This document shows, piece by piece, positions 1 to 10,084 of a stretch of DNA of 64,000 nt. Position 1 is the stretch's first letter. Each line of letters begins with the position of its first letter. A program made the translations under genes and the position numbers. The DNA comes from Moraxella sp. (GTDB lineage: Bacteria; Pseudomonadota; Gammaproteobacteria; Pseudomonadales; Moraxellaceae): assembly GCA_030528385.1 (NCBI GenBank), contig JAUMYZ010000005.1, positions 62,001-126,000 on the forward strand. Reading direction: 5' to 3'. Under the pieces are notes generated by a model that worked only from the letters and a program-made list of their open reading frames with translations, was not told the origin of the DNA and made no database searches.

Positions 1-2001
1 TTCGTCAAATCCTTGCCATAGCGCTTGAAGCACGTTGGTGTCTAGCTGTGGCAACAAGGCGATGGCTGCTTGTTTGCGCGCATCAATCACGCTGTCTTTT
101 TGGGCAACTTGCGCGCCCAAGCTCAGCACGCGATGGGTGCTCAGGTACAGCTGTTTTAATAAGGACGCACGCCAAGAGTTCCACAGCTGCGAATTGGTGG
201 CGTTCATGTCCGCCACAGTCAGCACATACAGATGATTAAGGCGGGTGATTGTGCCAGTAAATTTGGCAAAATTGGCAATCACGTCGGGGTCGTAGATGTC
301 TTGTTTTTGGGCAGTGAGCGACATGGTCAGGTGTTCTTGCACCAGCCAAGCAACAAAACTGGCGTCGTCTTGGCTCATGTTATGACTGACACAAAACTCA
401 TAAGCGTCGGTGGCGCCAAGCGTGCTGTGGTCGCCCTTGCGCCCTTTGGCGATGTCATGAAACAAGCTGGCAATTGCCAAAATGTCTTTGCGATTGATGT
501 GCTGATAAACTTGGCTGACCAAGTCAAATTTTTGTTGGTACACTTCGTTGCCCAAATCGGCAAAGCGGTGCAAAATGCGTATCAAAAACAGCGTGTGTGC
601 GTCCACTGTATAACGATGAAACAGGTCGTACTGCATAAGCCCCATAATCGGCGCAAAAGCAGGCAAATACCGCGCCAAAATGCCATAGCGCTTCATCAGG
701 CGCAGGCGATGAAACAGATAATTGTTGTCTTGCAGATTTGCCAAAAACAACGCCTTGTGGGTGGGGTTTTGGCGATAAGTCTCATCAATCAGCTCGCTGG
801 CAAGGTACAGGGCGTTGAGCGTGCTGGCGCTGATTTTTTTGATGTTGTGTTTTGCCATTGCCAAAAAAATCCCCAACAGCGCTGCTGGCTTTTTGTCAAA
901 CAAGGCGGGGTCTTTGATGGCGATTTTGGCAGGCGTGCCGTTGTGTGCGTTGATTTGATAAAAATCGTCATCAATGCTGCGACAGCTAAATGGCAGCGGG
1001 GGATTGAGATAATTTTCATAAAAATAATCGCACAACAGCTCACAAAGACTGGCAACTTGCATGGCGTGTTGATAATACACTTTCATCAAGGCTTCGGCAG
1101 ATTCGTTGCCTTGGGTGTCTGGCAAAAAGTTCAGCGTTTTGGCGATACTTTTTTGATAATCAAAAAGCAATCTGTCTTCGGGGCGCTGGGTCAGCGTGTG
1201 TAAGTGGTGGCGAATTTGCCACAAAAAATTTTGTGCTTTGATAAGGGTATTGTATTGATTATCAAGCAAAAATCCTTGTTTTTTGAGTTCATCAAAGCCA
1301 CGCACGTCAGCAAAATAACATTTGCCAAGCCAAAGCAAAACGTGCAAATCGCGCAGCCCACCCACGCCATTTTTGATGTTGGGTTCAAGGTTGTATTCGG
1401 TGGCGTTGTGCGATAGGTGGCGCTCTTTGGATTCGGTCATCTTGGCGTGATAAAAATCTTGTATCGTCCATGCCTGTTTGACCATGTTTTGTGGTGTGCC
1501 ATCAAGCGTCTTGTTGCCAGTGATGAATCTGGCTTCTAACAGCGCGGTGGCAACGGTATGGTCGCCAAGGGCGACGCGGGTGTCGTCAAGGCTGCGCACC
1601 GAAATGGCGGGCAGCAAACCGATGTCCCACAAACTGCTGACAAAAGTCTCAATCTTGCTTTGGTGGGCGTCCACATCACCAAGCAGCAGCATGTCCACAT
1701 CAGAGTACACAAACAATTCACCGCGCCCATAGCCACCGATGGCAAACAGCGCCAAAGTGTGGGGCAGTTTTAGGACATCAAACACCGCTGTCAGCAGCAG
1801 GTCTAGGGCGTGGGTTCTTAGATAAATCACATCTTGTATGCCAAGTTTGCCACAAATCAACTGGGCGTTTAGTAAGTCATCAATCCCATCAAGCCAGCGT
1901 TTGTATGGTTTGCTGTCAAAAGACGCTGGGTTGGTGATTGGCTGGGGCAGTGCAGGCATTGTCCAGTGGCTGGGGGCGCTGTAATGATGATAAGATGTCA
2001 T
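1..2001 (-). CDS. glnD: PII uridylyltransferase / uridylyl-removing enzyme, C-terminus off the window
   Basis: Bifunctional nitrogen sensor that uridylylates PII proteins when glutamine is low and removes UMP when it is high. The frame is open from an ATG at 1999-2001 to base 1, giving 667 residues without a stop. The nucleotidyltransferase motif GGYGRGELFVYSDVD lies near residues 89-103, with the two catalytic Asp in YSDVD. The family signature NLEPNIKNGVGGLRDLH follows, and an HD hydrolase motif LFHDIAKGRKGDHS lies near residue 510. Full-length GlnD is usually close to 900 residues, so the two C-terminal ACT domains lie beyond the left edge. The gene was found by reading the reverse strand directly, because it has no stop inside the window. 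Confidence 0.95.
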   Translation of the reverse strand, partial: MTSYHHYSAPSHWTMPALPQPITNPASFDSKPYKRWLDGIDDLLNAQLICGKLGIQDVIYLRTHALDLLLTAVFDVLKLPHTLALFAIGGYGRGELFVYSDVDMLLLGDVDAHQSKIETFVSSLWDIGLLPAISVRSLDDTRVALGDHTVATALLEARFITGNKTLDGTPQNMVKQAWTIQDFYHAKMTESKERHLSHNATEYNLEPNIKNGVGGLRDLHVLLWLGKCYFADVRGFDELKKQGFLLDNQYNTLIKAQNFLWQIRHHLHTLTQRPEDRLLFDYQKSIAKTLNFLPDTQGNESAEALMKVYYQHAMQVASLCELLCDYFYENYLNPPLPFSCRSIDDDFYQINAHNGTPAKIAIKDPALFDKKPAALLGIFLAMAKHNIKKISASTLNALYLASELIDETYRQNPTHKALFLANLQDNNYLFHRLRLMKRYGILARYLPAFAPIMGLMQYDLFHRYTVDAHTLFLIRILHRFADLGNEVYQQKFDLVSQVYQHINRKDILAIASLFHDIAKGRKGDHSTLGATDAYEFCVSHNMSQDDASFVAWLVQEHLTMSLTAQKQDIYDPDVIANFAKFTGTITRLNHLYVLTVADMNATNSQLWNSWRASLLKQLYLSTHRVLSLGAQVAQKDSVIDARKQAAIALLPQLDTNVLQALWQGFDE

Positions 2002-2055
2002 GATGTTTGTTTTTTTTGGTGTGGACACAAAAAGCGTGCCAAGAGCACTTTGGGG

Positions 2056-2850
2056 TTAATGGCTTACCCAACTTAGGTCTTCTTCGGGTCGGGCGGTGGT
2101 GATGATACAACCATTGTCAGTAACAATCAGCGTATGTTCCCATTGGGCGGAGAGTTTGCGGTCTTTGGTGATGGCGGTCCAGCCGTCTTTCATGATTTTG
2201 GTTTGCCAAACGCCTTGGTTAATCATCGGCTCAATGGTCAGTGCCATGCCAGTTTTTAGGGTAACACCTGTGCCAGCTTTGCCGTAGTGTAGCACCTGTG
2301 GCTCGCAGTGAAAGTCTTTGCCAATGCCATGCCCACAAAACTCACGCACAATGCTAAAGCGTTCAGGCTCAACCACGCTTTGGATAGCCGCCCCAATGTC
2401 GCCGAGTTTTGCTCCGTTTTTGACCACGCTAATGCCAGCGTAGAGTGCCTTTTGTGCCACATTGCAAATACGCTTTGCCATCACCGAGCCTTCACCGATA
2501 ATCCACATGGCGGACGTGTCGCCATAATAGCCGTCTTTGATGACCGTAACGTCAATGTTGATGATGTCGCCGTCTTTTAGTAGGCGGTTGTGGTCGGGCA
2601 TGCCATGGCACACCACATGGTTAATAGATGTACACAGTGTATAAGGATAACCTTTATAATTTAAACAAGCAGGAATGGCGTTTTGGACTTGGGTGATGTG
2701 CTGATACGCCAAATCGTCCAAAAACCCTGTGCTCACGCCTGCTTTGACGTGGGGGTCTAGGATTTGTAAGACTTCGGCGGCAAGCTGTCCTGCCACTTGC
2801 ATTTTTTGGATTTCTTGGTCGGTTAAAATGGGAATGGCGTGTTGGCTCAT
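2056..2850 (-). CDS. map: type I methionine aminopeptidase
   Basis: Cytosolic metalloprotease that removes the N-terminal Met from new proteins. The protein is 264 residues, the usual type I length. The dinuclear metal ligands are visible: two Asp in NIDVTVIKDGYYGDTSAM, His in CGHGIGKDFH, and Glu in TIEPMI and QWEHTL. The frame extends eight codons upstream, but the ATG at 2850 is preferred because GAGAAA sits about six bases before it and the protein then begins MSQHAIPILTD, as relatives do. It lies 54 bp downstream of glnD's start on the same strand, so it is probably transcribed ahead of glnD. Confidence 0.96.
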   Translation of the reverse strand: MSQHAIPILTDQEIQKMQVAGQLAAEVLQILDPHVKAGVSTGFLDDLAYQHITQVQNAIPACLNYKGYPYTLCTSINHVVCHGMPDHNRLLKDGDIINIDVTVIKDGYYGDTSAMWIIGEGSVMAKRICNVAQKALYAGISVVKNGAKLGDIGAAIQSVVEPERFSIVREFCGHGIGKDFHCEPQVLHYGKAGTGVTLKTGMALTIEPMINQGVWQTKIMKDGWTAITKDRKLSAQWEHTLIVTDNGCIITTARPEEDLSWVSH

Positions 2851-2917
2851 AAGTTTCTCGGTGCAAATTTTCAACTAAACATCAATATGATGATTTATGT
2901 GGGGACAATAGCAAAAA

Positions 2918-3073
2918 TCAAAAGTCATTTGGGTCATCACTGATGGCAGACTCTATGTGCTGGACTGACGGTGCTTTGGTGGGCTGGGCTGATGGTTGGG
3001 GCAGATATAACGCCCCTTTTTGTCCGCAGGCGAGCAGCAAAGCGCTGATGGTGAGTATAATAAGTGTTTTCAT
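2918..3073 (-). CDS. lptM: LptM/YifL-like small lipoprotein
   Basis: A 51-residue lipoprotein. The signal peptide MKTLIILTISALLLACG ends in a lipobox (LLAC), and the mature protein begins CGQKGALYLPQP. This matches the short conserved block of the LptM/YifL family (C-G-x-K-G-x-L-Y-x-P), known to assist LptD maturation in the outer membrane. The tail is Pro/Gln/Ser-rich and probably disordered. The frame extends further upstream, but the ATG at 3073 gives a clean signal peptide. In many gammaproteobacteria this gene precedes lysA and dapF; here it stands alone upstream of map. The family call rests on a very short motif. Confidence 0.75.
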   Translation of the reverse strand: MKTLIILTISALLLACGQKGALYLPQPSAQPTKAPSVQHIESAISDDPNDF

Positions 3074-3304
3074 CGTACAAATGGTATAAAGATAAACACG
3101 CCATTTTAACACATTTTTGATAAATCCACACTGGCAAGGTCTGTTTGTTTTTGTGGCACAAAGGCGAAAAATCGTGCTCTTTTGGCTAAAAATTCTTAGA
3201 ATAAGTGTGCTATAATGCCAAAGCCCAAGTTGGACTTCAAATCCATGACGGATAGGTGCTGGCAGGCTTGCCAGATTGGTTTATGCTTTAAACAAGGAAA
3301 TTTT

Positions 3305-4486
3305 ATGTCGCTAACTAACCCAACCTTAGTATTGAACTGTGGTTCATCGTCCATCAAATATGCACTCATCAGTGAAGATGGCAACACACGCATTGAAGGC
3401 TTGGCAGAAGCCTTAGGAAACAATGACGCACGCATTAAACACACCCATCTTGATGGCACCAAAGAAGAGATTAGCCTACCAGGGGCGACCCATCAGCTTG
3501 CCCTACAAAAAATCCTAGCACTCATTGAACAATATCACCCTGTGGCGGTTGGTCATCGTGTGGTGCATGGCGGTCGCGAGTTTTCATCGGCGGTCAGAGT
3601 TGATGGCCGTGTATTAAGCGAAATCAAACGCCTATCTATCTTAGCCCCCCTACATAACCCCGCCAACGCTGCTGGTATTGAAGCGGTGCTTGCCATTTAT
3701 CCTGACTTGCCACAAGTGGCGGTGTTTGATACGGCATTTCACCAAAGTATGCCCGATGTCGCCTATCGCTATGCCATTCCCAAAGAGCTGTACGAAAAAG
3801 ACCGCATTCGCCGTTATGGCTTTCATGGCTCATCACACGCCTATGTCTCAAATCGTGCCAGTGAGCTGACCAACCAAGAAGGCACACACGGCTGGTTGGT
3901 GGCTCATTTGGGCAATGGTTGTTCAGCCACCGCCGTTTATAACGGTGAAAGTTTGGACACTTCTATGGGTCTGACCCCACTTGAAGGCTTGATGATGGGG
4001 ACGCGTTCAGGCGACGTTGACCCCAGTTTGCACATTCATCTGCACCGCACCTTAGGTTTGTCCATTGAAGAGATTGACACCTTGCTCAACAAAAAAAGCG
4101 GACTTTTGGGCGTCTCTGGTCTTTCCAATGACATGAGAACCGTAGAGCAAGCCGCCAAAGAAGGCAACCAAGATGCCACTCTTGCCCTAGAACTGTTTGC
4201 TTATCGTGTGGCAAAATACCTAGCAGGTCTAAGCTGTGCCCTGCCTAAGCTCACAGGCATTGCCTTTACAGGTGGCGTGGGTGAAAACGCCGTTAATATG
4301 CGTGCCAAGATTTTAAGTCATTTGCCCCATTTTGGTATTGTGCTTGATGAAAGCAAAAACGCCGAACTGTCTCGCGGGGCAGAAGGCAGTTTCCACGCCG
4401 ATGATTCAGCCATTGAGTTGTGGGTAATCCCAACGGACGAAGAATTCCAAATCATGAGTGAAACTCGTGCGGTGCTGGGTCTATAA
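3305..4486 (+). CDS. ackA: acetate kinase
   Basis: Interconverts acetate plus ATP and acetyl phosphate plus ADP in the cytosol. The protein is 393 residues, typical for the family. It shows the phosphate-binding start VLNCGSSSIKYAL, the HRVVHGG block, the GFHGSSHAYVS motif, and the C-terminal FTGGVGENA motif of the ASKHA fold. The ATG at 3305 is chosen over an in-frame ATG at 3215 because AAGGAAA lies just upstream and the known N-terminus begins there. It pairs with pta 67 bp downstream, forming the Pta-AckA acetate pathway. An imperfect hairpin at about 4492-4516 lies between the two genes but lacks a T-run. Confidence 0.97.
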   Translation: MSLTNPTLVLNCGSSSIKYALISEDGNTRIEGLAEALGNNDARIKHTHLDGTKEEISLPGATHQLALQKILALIEQYHPVAVGHRVVHGGREFSSAVRVDGRVLSEIKRLSILAPLHNPANAAGIEAVLAIYPDLPQVAVFDTAFHQSMPDVAYRYAIPKELYEKDRIRRYGFHGSSHAYVSNRASELTNQEGTHGWLVAHLGNGCSATAVYNGESLDTSMGLTPLEGLMMGTRSGDVDPSLHIHLHRTLGLSIEEIDTLLNKKSGLLGVSGLSNDMRTVEQAAKEGNQDATLALELFAYRVAKYLAGLSCALPKLTGIAFTGGVGENAVNMRAKILSHLPHFGIVLDESKNAELSRGAEGSFHADDSAIELWVIPTDEEFQIMSETRAVLGL

Positions 4487-4553
4487 ACCACAAAAGTCAG
4501 ACAATCATCTGACCTTTAGGCTGATATGATTTTAAATACATAAAGGACATTTT

Positions 4554-6026
4554 ATGAAAACATTACTTTTAGTGCCTACTACTGGTAATATCAACATGGA
4601 TACACTGGCTCAAAATGTCGCCAAACTGGTGGACGCTGAGCTGCTTGCTACCCCAAGCCATGACGAGTTGTGTCAAGCCATTGGCGATAACAATTTAGAC
4701 GACTTACTAGAACAAGTGGTGGCTCGCCAAACTGCCCCTGTCAGCGTGGTGGTGGGCGTGCTTGCCGATGAGAATGCCCCTTTTGCCAACCGTGTCAATC
4801 GTGAGCTTGCCACAGGTCTTGATGCTGATGTGGTGATGGTTGGCGACGATTTTTCACGTTTGCCAGTGTTTGCATCACTGTTTGGCGGTCTAAAAGGCAA
4901 ACGCATTTGGGGCGTGATTGGCACTGCCGAATTGTCAGGCAAAATACGAGTATTGGCACGCACCGACAACGGTGGCAATTTGTCCGAGATTGACACAGGG
5001 GCGTTTGATGCCTACAAAACCGCCGACCGCACCAAAAAACTCTCACCTTATGCCTTTCGTAACCAAGTGGTGCGTCTTGCCCAGAACGCCAAAAAACGCA
5101 TTGTGTTGCCCGAAGGCGATGAACCACGCACCATTGAAGCGGCAGCGATTTGCCAAAGCCGTGGCATTGCCCAATGTGTGCTACTAGGCGACCCTGCCAA
5201 AATCCGTGCCGTTGCCGAAGAGCGTGATGTTACGCTGCCTGATGGCATTGAGATTATTGAGCCTAGCACGGTGATTGAAAACTATGTCGCCCCCATGGTG
5301 GAACGCCGTAAGGGCAAAATTGATGAAGCAGGTGCAAGAGCCGCCCTACAAGACACCGTTTATCTGGGTACCATGATGTTGCAAGTGGGTGATGTAGATG
5401 GTTTGGTTTCTGGTGCAGTACACACCACCGCTGACACCATTCGCCCCGCCTTTCAGCTCATTAAAACCGCCCCAGAGTACAGCTTGGTATCTAGCGTGTT
5501 CTTTATGCTGCTACCCGAACAAGTGGTGGTCTATGGCGACTGTGCAGTCAATCCCAACCCCACTGCCGAACAGCTTGCTGAAATTGCCATTCAGTCTGCC
5601 CAGTCTGCCCAAGCCTTTGGCATTGACCCCAAAGTGGCACTGATTAGCTATTCCACCATGAATTCAGGCTCTGGAGAAGACGTGGAAACTGTCAAATCCG
5701 CCCTACAAATCGTCCGTGAAAAAGCCCCCGAGCTCAAAGTTGATGGTCCGCTACAATTTGACGCTGCCAGCGTGCCAAGCGTGGGCAAACAAAAAGCTCC
5801 CAACTCGCCTGTGGCAGGTGAAGCCAATGTGTTTATTTTCCCAGATTTGAACACAGGTAACACCACTTATAAGGCTGTGCAACGCACCGCAGGTGTCATC
5901 AGCGTAGGTCCTATGCTACAAGGCTTGAACAAGCCTGTCAATGACCTATCGCGTGGCTGTTTGGTGGACGACATTGTCTATACCATTGCTTTGACTGCCA
6001 TTCAAGCGGTGAGTGAGAAAGTGTAA
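4554..6026 (+). CDS. pta: phosphate acetyltransferase, short form
   Basis: Transfers acetyl from acetyl-CoA to phosphate and works with AckA. From about residue 163 ([14 protein letters not shown]) the protein follows the catalytic PTA_PTB domain closely, including [37 protein letters not shown] and [20 protein letters not shown]. At 490 residues it is far shorter than the roughly 700-residue E. coli enzyme. Only about 160 residues precede the catalytic domain, starting [17 protein letters not shown]. This is a cut-down remnant of the N-terminal P-loop-like regulatory region, and I see no DRTGG domain. A downstream hairpin terminator ends the ackA-pta unit. Confidence 0.95.
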   Translation: MKTLLLVPTTGNINMDTLAQNVAKLVDAELLATPSHDELCQAIGDNNLDDLLEQVVARQTAPVSVVVGVLADENAPFANRVNRELATGLDADVVMVGDDFSRLPVFASLFGGLKGKRIWGVIGTAELSGKIRVLARTDNGGNLSEIDTGAFDAYKTADRTKKLSPYAFRNQVVRLAQNAKKRIVLPEGDEPRTIEAAAICQSRGIAQCVLLGDPAKIRAVAEERDVTLPDGIEIIEPSTVIENYVAPMVERRKGKIDEAGARAALQDTVYLGTMMLQVGDVDGLVSGAVHTTADTIRPAFQLIKTAPEYSLVSSVFFMLLPEQVVVYGDCAVNPNPTAEQLAEIAIQSAQSAQAFGIDPKVALISYSTMNSGSGEDVETVKSALQIVREKAPELKVDGPLQFDAASVPSVGKQKAPNSPVAGEANVFIFPDLNTGNTTYKAVQRTAGVISVGPMLQGLNKPVNDLSRGCLVDDIVYTIALTAIQAVSEKV

Positions 6027-6039
6027 ATAAACATCAATC

Positions 6040-6076
6040 AAAAACCGTGCTAATATAGTACGGTTTTTGTTTTTTG
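6040..6076 (+). terminator. Rho-independent terminator after pta
   Basis: A nine-pair stem AAAAACCGT / ACGGTTTTT surrounds a short AT loop and is followed by a run of T. It lies 14 bases after the pta stop. Confidence 0.8.
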
Positions 6077-6139
6077 CAATGGTCAAATATGATAAAATCA
6101 GCCTTCTAATTTTATCAAGTATTTATCATCAGGCAAGCT

Positions 6140-7081
6140 ATGAAAACTCCCCTAACTTTCCAAGAGATTATCCTAACCCTTCAAAACTACTGGGCAAGCC
6201 GTGGCTGTGTGGTGCTGCAGCCTTATGACATGGAAATGGGGGCGGGCACTTTTCATACTGCCACCTTTTTACGAGCTTTGACCCCCGAAAAATGGAACGC
6301 TGCCTATGTGCAGCCGAGTCGCCGTCCCACCGATGGGCGTTATGGCGATAACCCCAACCGCTTGCAACATTACTATCAGTTTCAAGTGGTGTTAAAGCCC
6401 AATCCTGCCAATATTCAAGAGCTTTATTTGGGCTCGCTACAGGCGTTGGGCATTGACACGCTGACCCACGATGTGCGATTTGTAGAAGACAACTGGGAGA
6501 GTCCAACGCTTGGGGCTTGGGGCTTGGGTTGGGAAGTGTGGCTAAACGGCATGGAAGTAACCCAGTTTACTTATTTTCAGCAGGTGGGGGGCATTGAGTG
6601 TTTTCCTGTAACGGGCGAGATTACTTATGGGCTAGAACGCCTTGCCATGTACATTCAAGGTGTGGACAGTGTTTATGATTTGGTGTGGACAGACGGTGAG
6701 TTTGGGCGGGTAACTTATGGTGATGTCTTTCACCAAAACGAAGTGGAGCAGTCCGCTTATAACTTTGAATATGCCAATGTGGACAAACTCTTTGAGATGT
6801 TTGATTTTTATGAAAGCGAAGCTGACCGCCTTGTCGCTGTCAATTTGCCCCTGCCCGCTTATGAAATGGTTTTAAAGGCAAGCCATACTTTTAATCTGTT
6901 GGACGCTCGTGGGGCAATTAGTGTTACCGAGCGTCAGCGTTTTATTTTACGTGTACGCACACTGGCTCGTAAAGTGGCGACCAGCTATACGGTGGCACGA
7001 GCCAAACTGGGTTTTCCTTTGGCGGACGAAGCCCATAAAGCAGAAGCGTTGGCGAAGTGGCTACCCAAAGATGAGTCATAA
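6140..7081 (+). CDS. glyQ: glycyl-tRNA synthetase alpha subunit
   Basis: Catalytic subunit of the bacterial alpha2-beta2 glycyl-tRNA synthetase. The 313-residue protein has the family opening [18 protein letters not shown] and the class II motifs [20 protein letters not shown] and [20 protein letters not shown], followed by [16 protein letters not shown]. The beta subunit glyS follows after a 69-codon lipoprotein gene, an unusual insertion because glyQ and glyS are normally adjacent. Confidence 0.97.
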   Translation: MKTPLTFQEIILTLQNYWASRGCVVLQPYDMEMGAGTFHTATFLRALTPEKWNAAYVQPSRRPTDGRYGDNPNRLQHYYQFQVVLKPNPANIQELYLGSLQALGIDTLTHDVRFVEDNWESPTLGAWGLGWEVWLNGMEVTQFTYFQQVGGIECFPVTGEITYGLERLAMYIQGVDSVYDLVWTDGEFGRVTYGDVFHQNEVEQSAYNFEYANVDKLFEMFDFYESEADRLVAVNLPLPAYEMVLKASHTFNLLDARGAISVTERQRFILRVRTLARKVATSYTVARAKLGFPLADEAHKAEALAKWLPKDES

Positions 7082-7109
7082 GTTTTTTGATAAATGGTTG
7101 GGAATGATT

Positions 7110-7319
7110 ATGAATGTGTTAAGCAAATTTATCATGCTTCTTGGTTTGAGTGCTGTGCTGGTTGCCTGTGGTTTTGGTGGCAATGAACGTGATAACGACC
7201 GAGACAATGACCGTTATGACCGCTCCGAACGTGATGACAGAGATGACCGTGATGACGATGATGATGACAGATATGACAGAGACGACCGCCGCGACCGCGA
7301 CCGTGATGATGACGATTAA
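7110..7319 (+). CDS. small lipoprotein with an Asp/Arg-rich low-complexity tail
   Basis: The 69-residue protein starts MNVLSKFIMLLGLSAVLVACG, a lipoprotein signal with lipobox LVAC. After the Cys the mature part is almost entirely Asp and Arg with a few Tyr, Asn and Glu, in DRDND, DDRDD and DRRDRDR type runs, so it is a highly charged polyampholyte expected to be disordered. It could start two codons earlier at 7104. It sits between glyQ and glyS, 19 bp before glyS, and is probably co-transcribed with them. I do not recognise a family. It could bind metal ions or polyanions at the outer membrane, but that is speculation from composition alone. Confidence 0.7.
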   Translation: MNVLSKFIMLLGLSAVLVACGFGGNERDNDRDNDRYDRSERDDRDDRDDDDDDRYDRDDRRDRDRDDDD

Positions 7320-7338
7320 AAATATATAAGAGAAAAAT

Positions 7339-9432
7339 ATGAACACCATTCTATTTGAACTTGGCACCGAAGAGTTGCCGCCTAAGACCCTTAAAACCCT
7401 ACGTAATGCTCTGCAAGCAAATATTGAAAAGTCTTTGAGTGAGCAAAATATCGCTTTTGAGCGTATCAAAAGCTACGCAGCACCACGACGTTTGGCGGTG
7501 CAAGTTTTTGGCGTGGCAAGCGTTACCCCTGACAAGACCGAGACCAAAAAAGGCCCAAGCGTTAAGGTGGCATTTGACCAAACAGGTGAGCTAACAAAAG
7601 CAGGGCAGGGCTTTTTGCAGGGGCTAAACGCCACTGGTTTAAACCTAAGCAAAGACGATTTAATCACCATCAGTGATAAAAAAGGCGAATATATCGGCTA
7701 TGAGATGACACATCAGGGCGAAAAGGTGGACGATTTGTTGCCGTCCCTTATCCAAAAAGCATTGGACGAGCTGCCCATCGCCAAACGTATGCGTTCGGGG
7801 GCTGACAAGCATGAGTTTGTGCGTCCTGTGCAATGGGTGGTGCTCATGCGTGATGGGGCGGTGATTGATGCCATCATTCAAGGGCACAAAACAGGCAACC
7901 AAAGCCGTGGTCATCGTTATCACTCACCTGAGTTTTTTACCATTGACCATGCCGACAATTATGAAGAGTTGCTGACAAGTCGCCAAGTGATTGCTGATTT
8001 TGCCAAACGCCAAGAAAAAATCATCAGTCAAGTCAAGGCATTGGCAGACGAAGTAGGAGCGGTTGCCATTGTGCCTGATGAGCTGCTTGATGAAGTAACT
8101 GCTTTGGTGGATTTGCCTGTCGCCCTACGAGCGGGGTTTGATGAGCGGTTTTTGGACGTGCCCCAAGAAGCCTTGATTAGCACCATGCAGGCTGACCAAA
8201 AGTATTTTTGTTTGACCGACAAAGACGGCAAATTAAAGCCCCATTTTGTCTTTATCAGTAACATTGACAGCAGCGACAAACACGCGGTGATTTTGGGCAA
8301 CGAAAAAGTGGTACGCCCCCGTTTGGCGGACGCTGAATTTTTCTTTGTCCAAGACCAAAAACGCCCCTTGATTGAGTTTGCCGACAGCCTAAAAACTCGG
8401 GTGTTCCAAGAAAAACTTGGCACGATTTGGCAAAAAAGCGAACGTATCGCCTGCTTGGCAAGTTTTATCGTGGCGAGCGTACAGGCACAAGGCGACTGGC
8501 AGGGCGTGGCTTTGGCGGACGTGGTGCGAGCAGGCGAGCTGTCCAAGGCAGACTTGGCGACCACCTTGGTGGGTGAATTTGCCGAATTACAAGGCATTGC
8601 TGGCACGTATTATGCCCATAAATCAGGCGAAAAAGCGAGCGTGGCAGATGCCATCGCTGAGCAGTATTTGCCCAAATTTAGCGGGGATAAATTGCCCGCC
8701 AGCCCCATCGGCACTGCCCTTGCCCTAGCTGACCGTTTGGATACTTTGGTGGGGATTTTTGGTATTGGGCAAGCCCCCACAGGCTCCAAAGACCCGTTTA
8801 GCTTGCGGCGAGCGAGCATTGGCGTGTTACGCATTTTGATTGACACCGATTTGCCCTTGTCTTTGTCTGCCTTGATTGACAAGGCGGTGGCAGGCTATGA
8901 TGACGTGTTGGCAAGCGACACCGCCGTGCAGGTGCTGGACTTTATCCACTCTCGTTATCGGGCGATGTACACCGAGCAAGGCGTAAGCGTGGACAGCATA
9001 CAAGCGGTGCAGGCGGTCAGCCCTGACAGTCCACCTGATTTTGATAAGCGAGTGCGTGCGGTGCAAGCGTTTCGTGCGCTGCCACAAGCTAGCACACTAT
9101 CACAAAACAACAAACGTGTTGCCAATATCCTAGCCAAAGCCGATAGTGTGGGCGATGGGGTTGATGAAAATTTACTCACCGAAGCCGCCGAAAAGTCGCT
9201 TTATACCGCCATCAAGTCCGCCAAGGACGTGGTAACACCTTTGCAAGAAACGGCAGATTATCAAGGCGTGTTAAATACCTTAGTCAGCCTTGATGTGCCA
9301 TTGACCAACTTTTTTGATACGGTGATGGTCAATGCCGATGATGAGCGGCTTAAACATAACCGCTTGGCACTGTTAAAACAGGTGCGCGTGCTGTTTTTGA
9401 GCGTGGCGGATATTGGGGTGCTGCAGGGCTAA
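7339..9432 (+). CDS. glyS: glycyl-tRNA synthetase beta subunit
   Basis: The beta subunit carries the tRNA-recognition part of the glycyl-tRNA synthetase tetramer. The 697-residue protein starts MNTILFELGTEELPPKTLK, the family signature. It contains AAPRRLAVQV, KRMRSGADKHEFVRPVQWVV, an HD-like region around TYYAHKSGEKASVADAIAEQYLPK, and ends with a DALR-type anticodon-binding region (NTLVSLDVPLTNFFDTVMVN). The length is normal for the family. It is followed by about 160 bp and a strong terminator. Confidence 0.97.
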   Translation: MNTILFELGTEELPPKTLKTLRNALQANIEKSLSEQNIAFERIKSYAAPRRLAVQVFGVASVTPDKTETKKGPSVKVAFDQTGELTKAGQGFLQGLNATGLNLSKDDLITISDKKGEYIGYEMTHQGEKVDDLLPSLIQKALDELPIAKRMRSGADKHEFVRPVQWVVLMRDGAVIDAIIQGHKTGNQSRGHRYHSPEFFTIDHADNYEELLTSRQVIADFAKRQEKIISQVKALADEVGAVAIVPDELLDEVTALVDLPVALRAGFDERFLDVPQEALISTMQADQKYFCLTDKDGKLKPHFVFISNIDSSDKHAVILGNEKVVRPRLADAEFFFVQDQKRPLIEFADSLKTRVFQEKLGTIWQKSERIACLASFIVASVQAQGDWQGVALADVVRAGELSKADLATTLVGEFAELQGIAGTYYAHKSGEKASVADAIAEQYLPKFSGDKLPASPIGTALALADRLDTLVGIFGIGQAPTGSKDPFSLRRASIGVLRILIDTDLPLSLSALIDKAVAGYDDVLASDTAVQVLDFIHSRYRAMYTEQGVSVDSIQAVQAVSPDSPPDFDKRVRAVQAFRALPQASTLSQNNKRVANILAKADSVGDGVDENLLTEAAEKSLYTAIKSAKDVVTPLQETADYQGVLNTLVSLDVPLTNFFDTVMVNADDERLKHNRLALLKQVRVLFLSVADIGVLQG

Positions 9433-9591
9433 TTGTTTTAACCCAAGCCAAACAATAAAATAACGGGTCATAGCAAAGTGAAGCGCCATAGCAATAACCC
9501 AAGACTTTATAACCATGTTGTTGATTGATGTTGCGCTGCGCAAGTGATGATTGTGGTGCTTTGGTGGCACGTTGTCTTTGTGCTGACCGAT

Positions 9592-9630
9592 AAAAAATGG
9601 CGACCATATTTGTTTTGGTCGTCATTTTTT
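9592..9630 (+). terminator. strong hairpin terminator downstream of glyS
   Basis: A roughly 15-pair stem (AAAAAATGGCGACCA with TGGTCGTCATTTTTT, one G-T pair) has A and T runs on both flanks, so it could act in both directions. Confidence 0.75.
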
Positions 9631-9700
9631 TGGGTGCATTGTAAGTTTGACAAAATGGTGTATGATATAAACTGGTGCTGTAATTGACAAAAGGATTGAC

Positions 9701-10075
9701 ATGAAAAAATATCTGCTCGCTGCAGTCTTGCTTTTAAGTGGGCTTTCTGCCATTGCCCAAGAGCCATCGGCTCAATGCAAAAAATATATGCGTGATGTTG
9801 CCATGATTTATGTGTATGGCTTGGCGTGTGTGGACGATGAAAGTATGGACAAATTGTTTGGCAGCCAACAAAATGAGCAAGCGGCAATAAAACTGTTGGA
9901 CAATGCCGAAGCCCATTGCCAAAATGCCGATGAAGCATTGGTCAAATCGGTGGAAGATGAGCTTGTCCAAGACCCAAAATTGATGGACATTTTGGACAAT
10001 CCACAACAGGACACTGCTGCGTTTTGTAAAACCAAAGCTTCTGTGCTAGAACGCATTTTAAATGCTTATAAATGA
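9701..10075 (+). CDS. secreted hypothetical protein with four cysteines
   Basis: A 124-residue protein with an N-terminal signal peptide MKKYLLAAVLLLSGLSAIAQ (probable cleavage after the Ala before QEP). The mature part is acidic and helical in character, with four Cys in C-KKYMRD, LACVDD, AHCQNA and AFCKTK contexts, an even number that could form two disulfides in the periplasm. An AAAGGATTGAC stretch precedes the ATG. It is a single-gene unit bounded by terminators. I do not recognise the family. Confidence 0.75.
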   Translation: MKKYLLAAVLLLSGLSAIAQEPSAQCKKYMRDVAMIYVYGLACVDDESMDKLFGSQQNEQAAIKLLDNAEAHCQNADEALVKSVEDELVQDPKLMDILDNPQQDTAAFCKTKASVLERILNAYK

Positions 10076-10084
10076 CCATCAAAG

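Noticed and set aside
232..1203. 323-codon open frame on the + strand
   Set aside because: It is antisense to glnD, whose reverse-strand reading has clear family motifs throughout; the + frame has no recognisable character or ribosome site.
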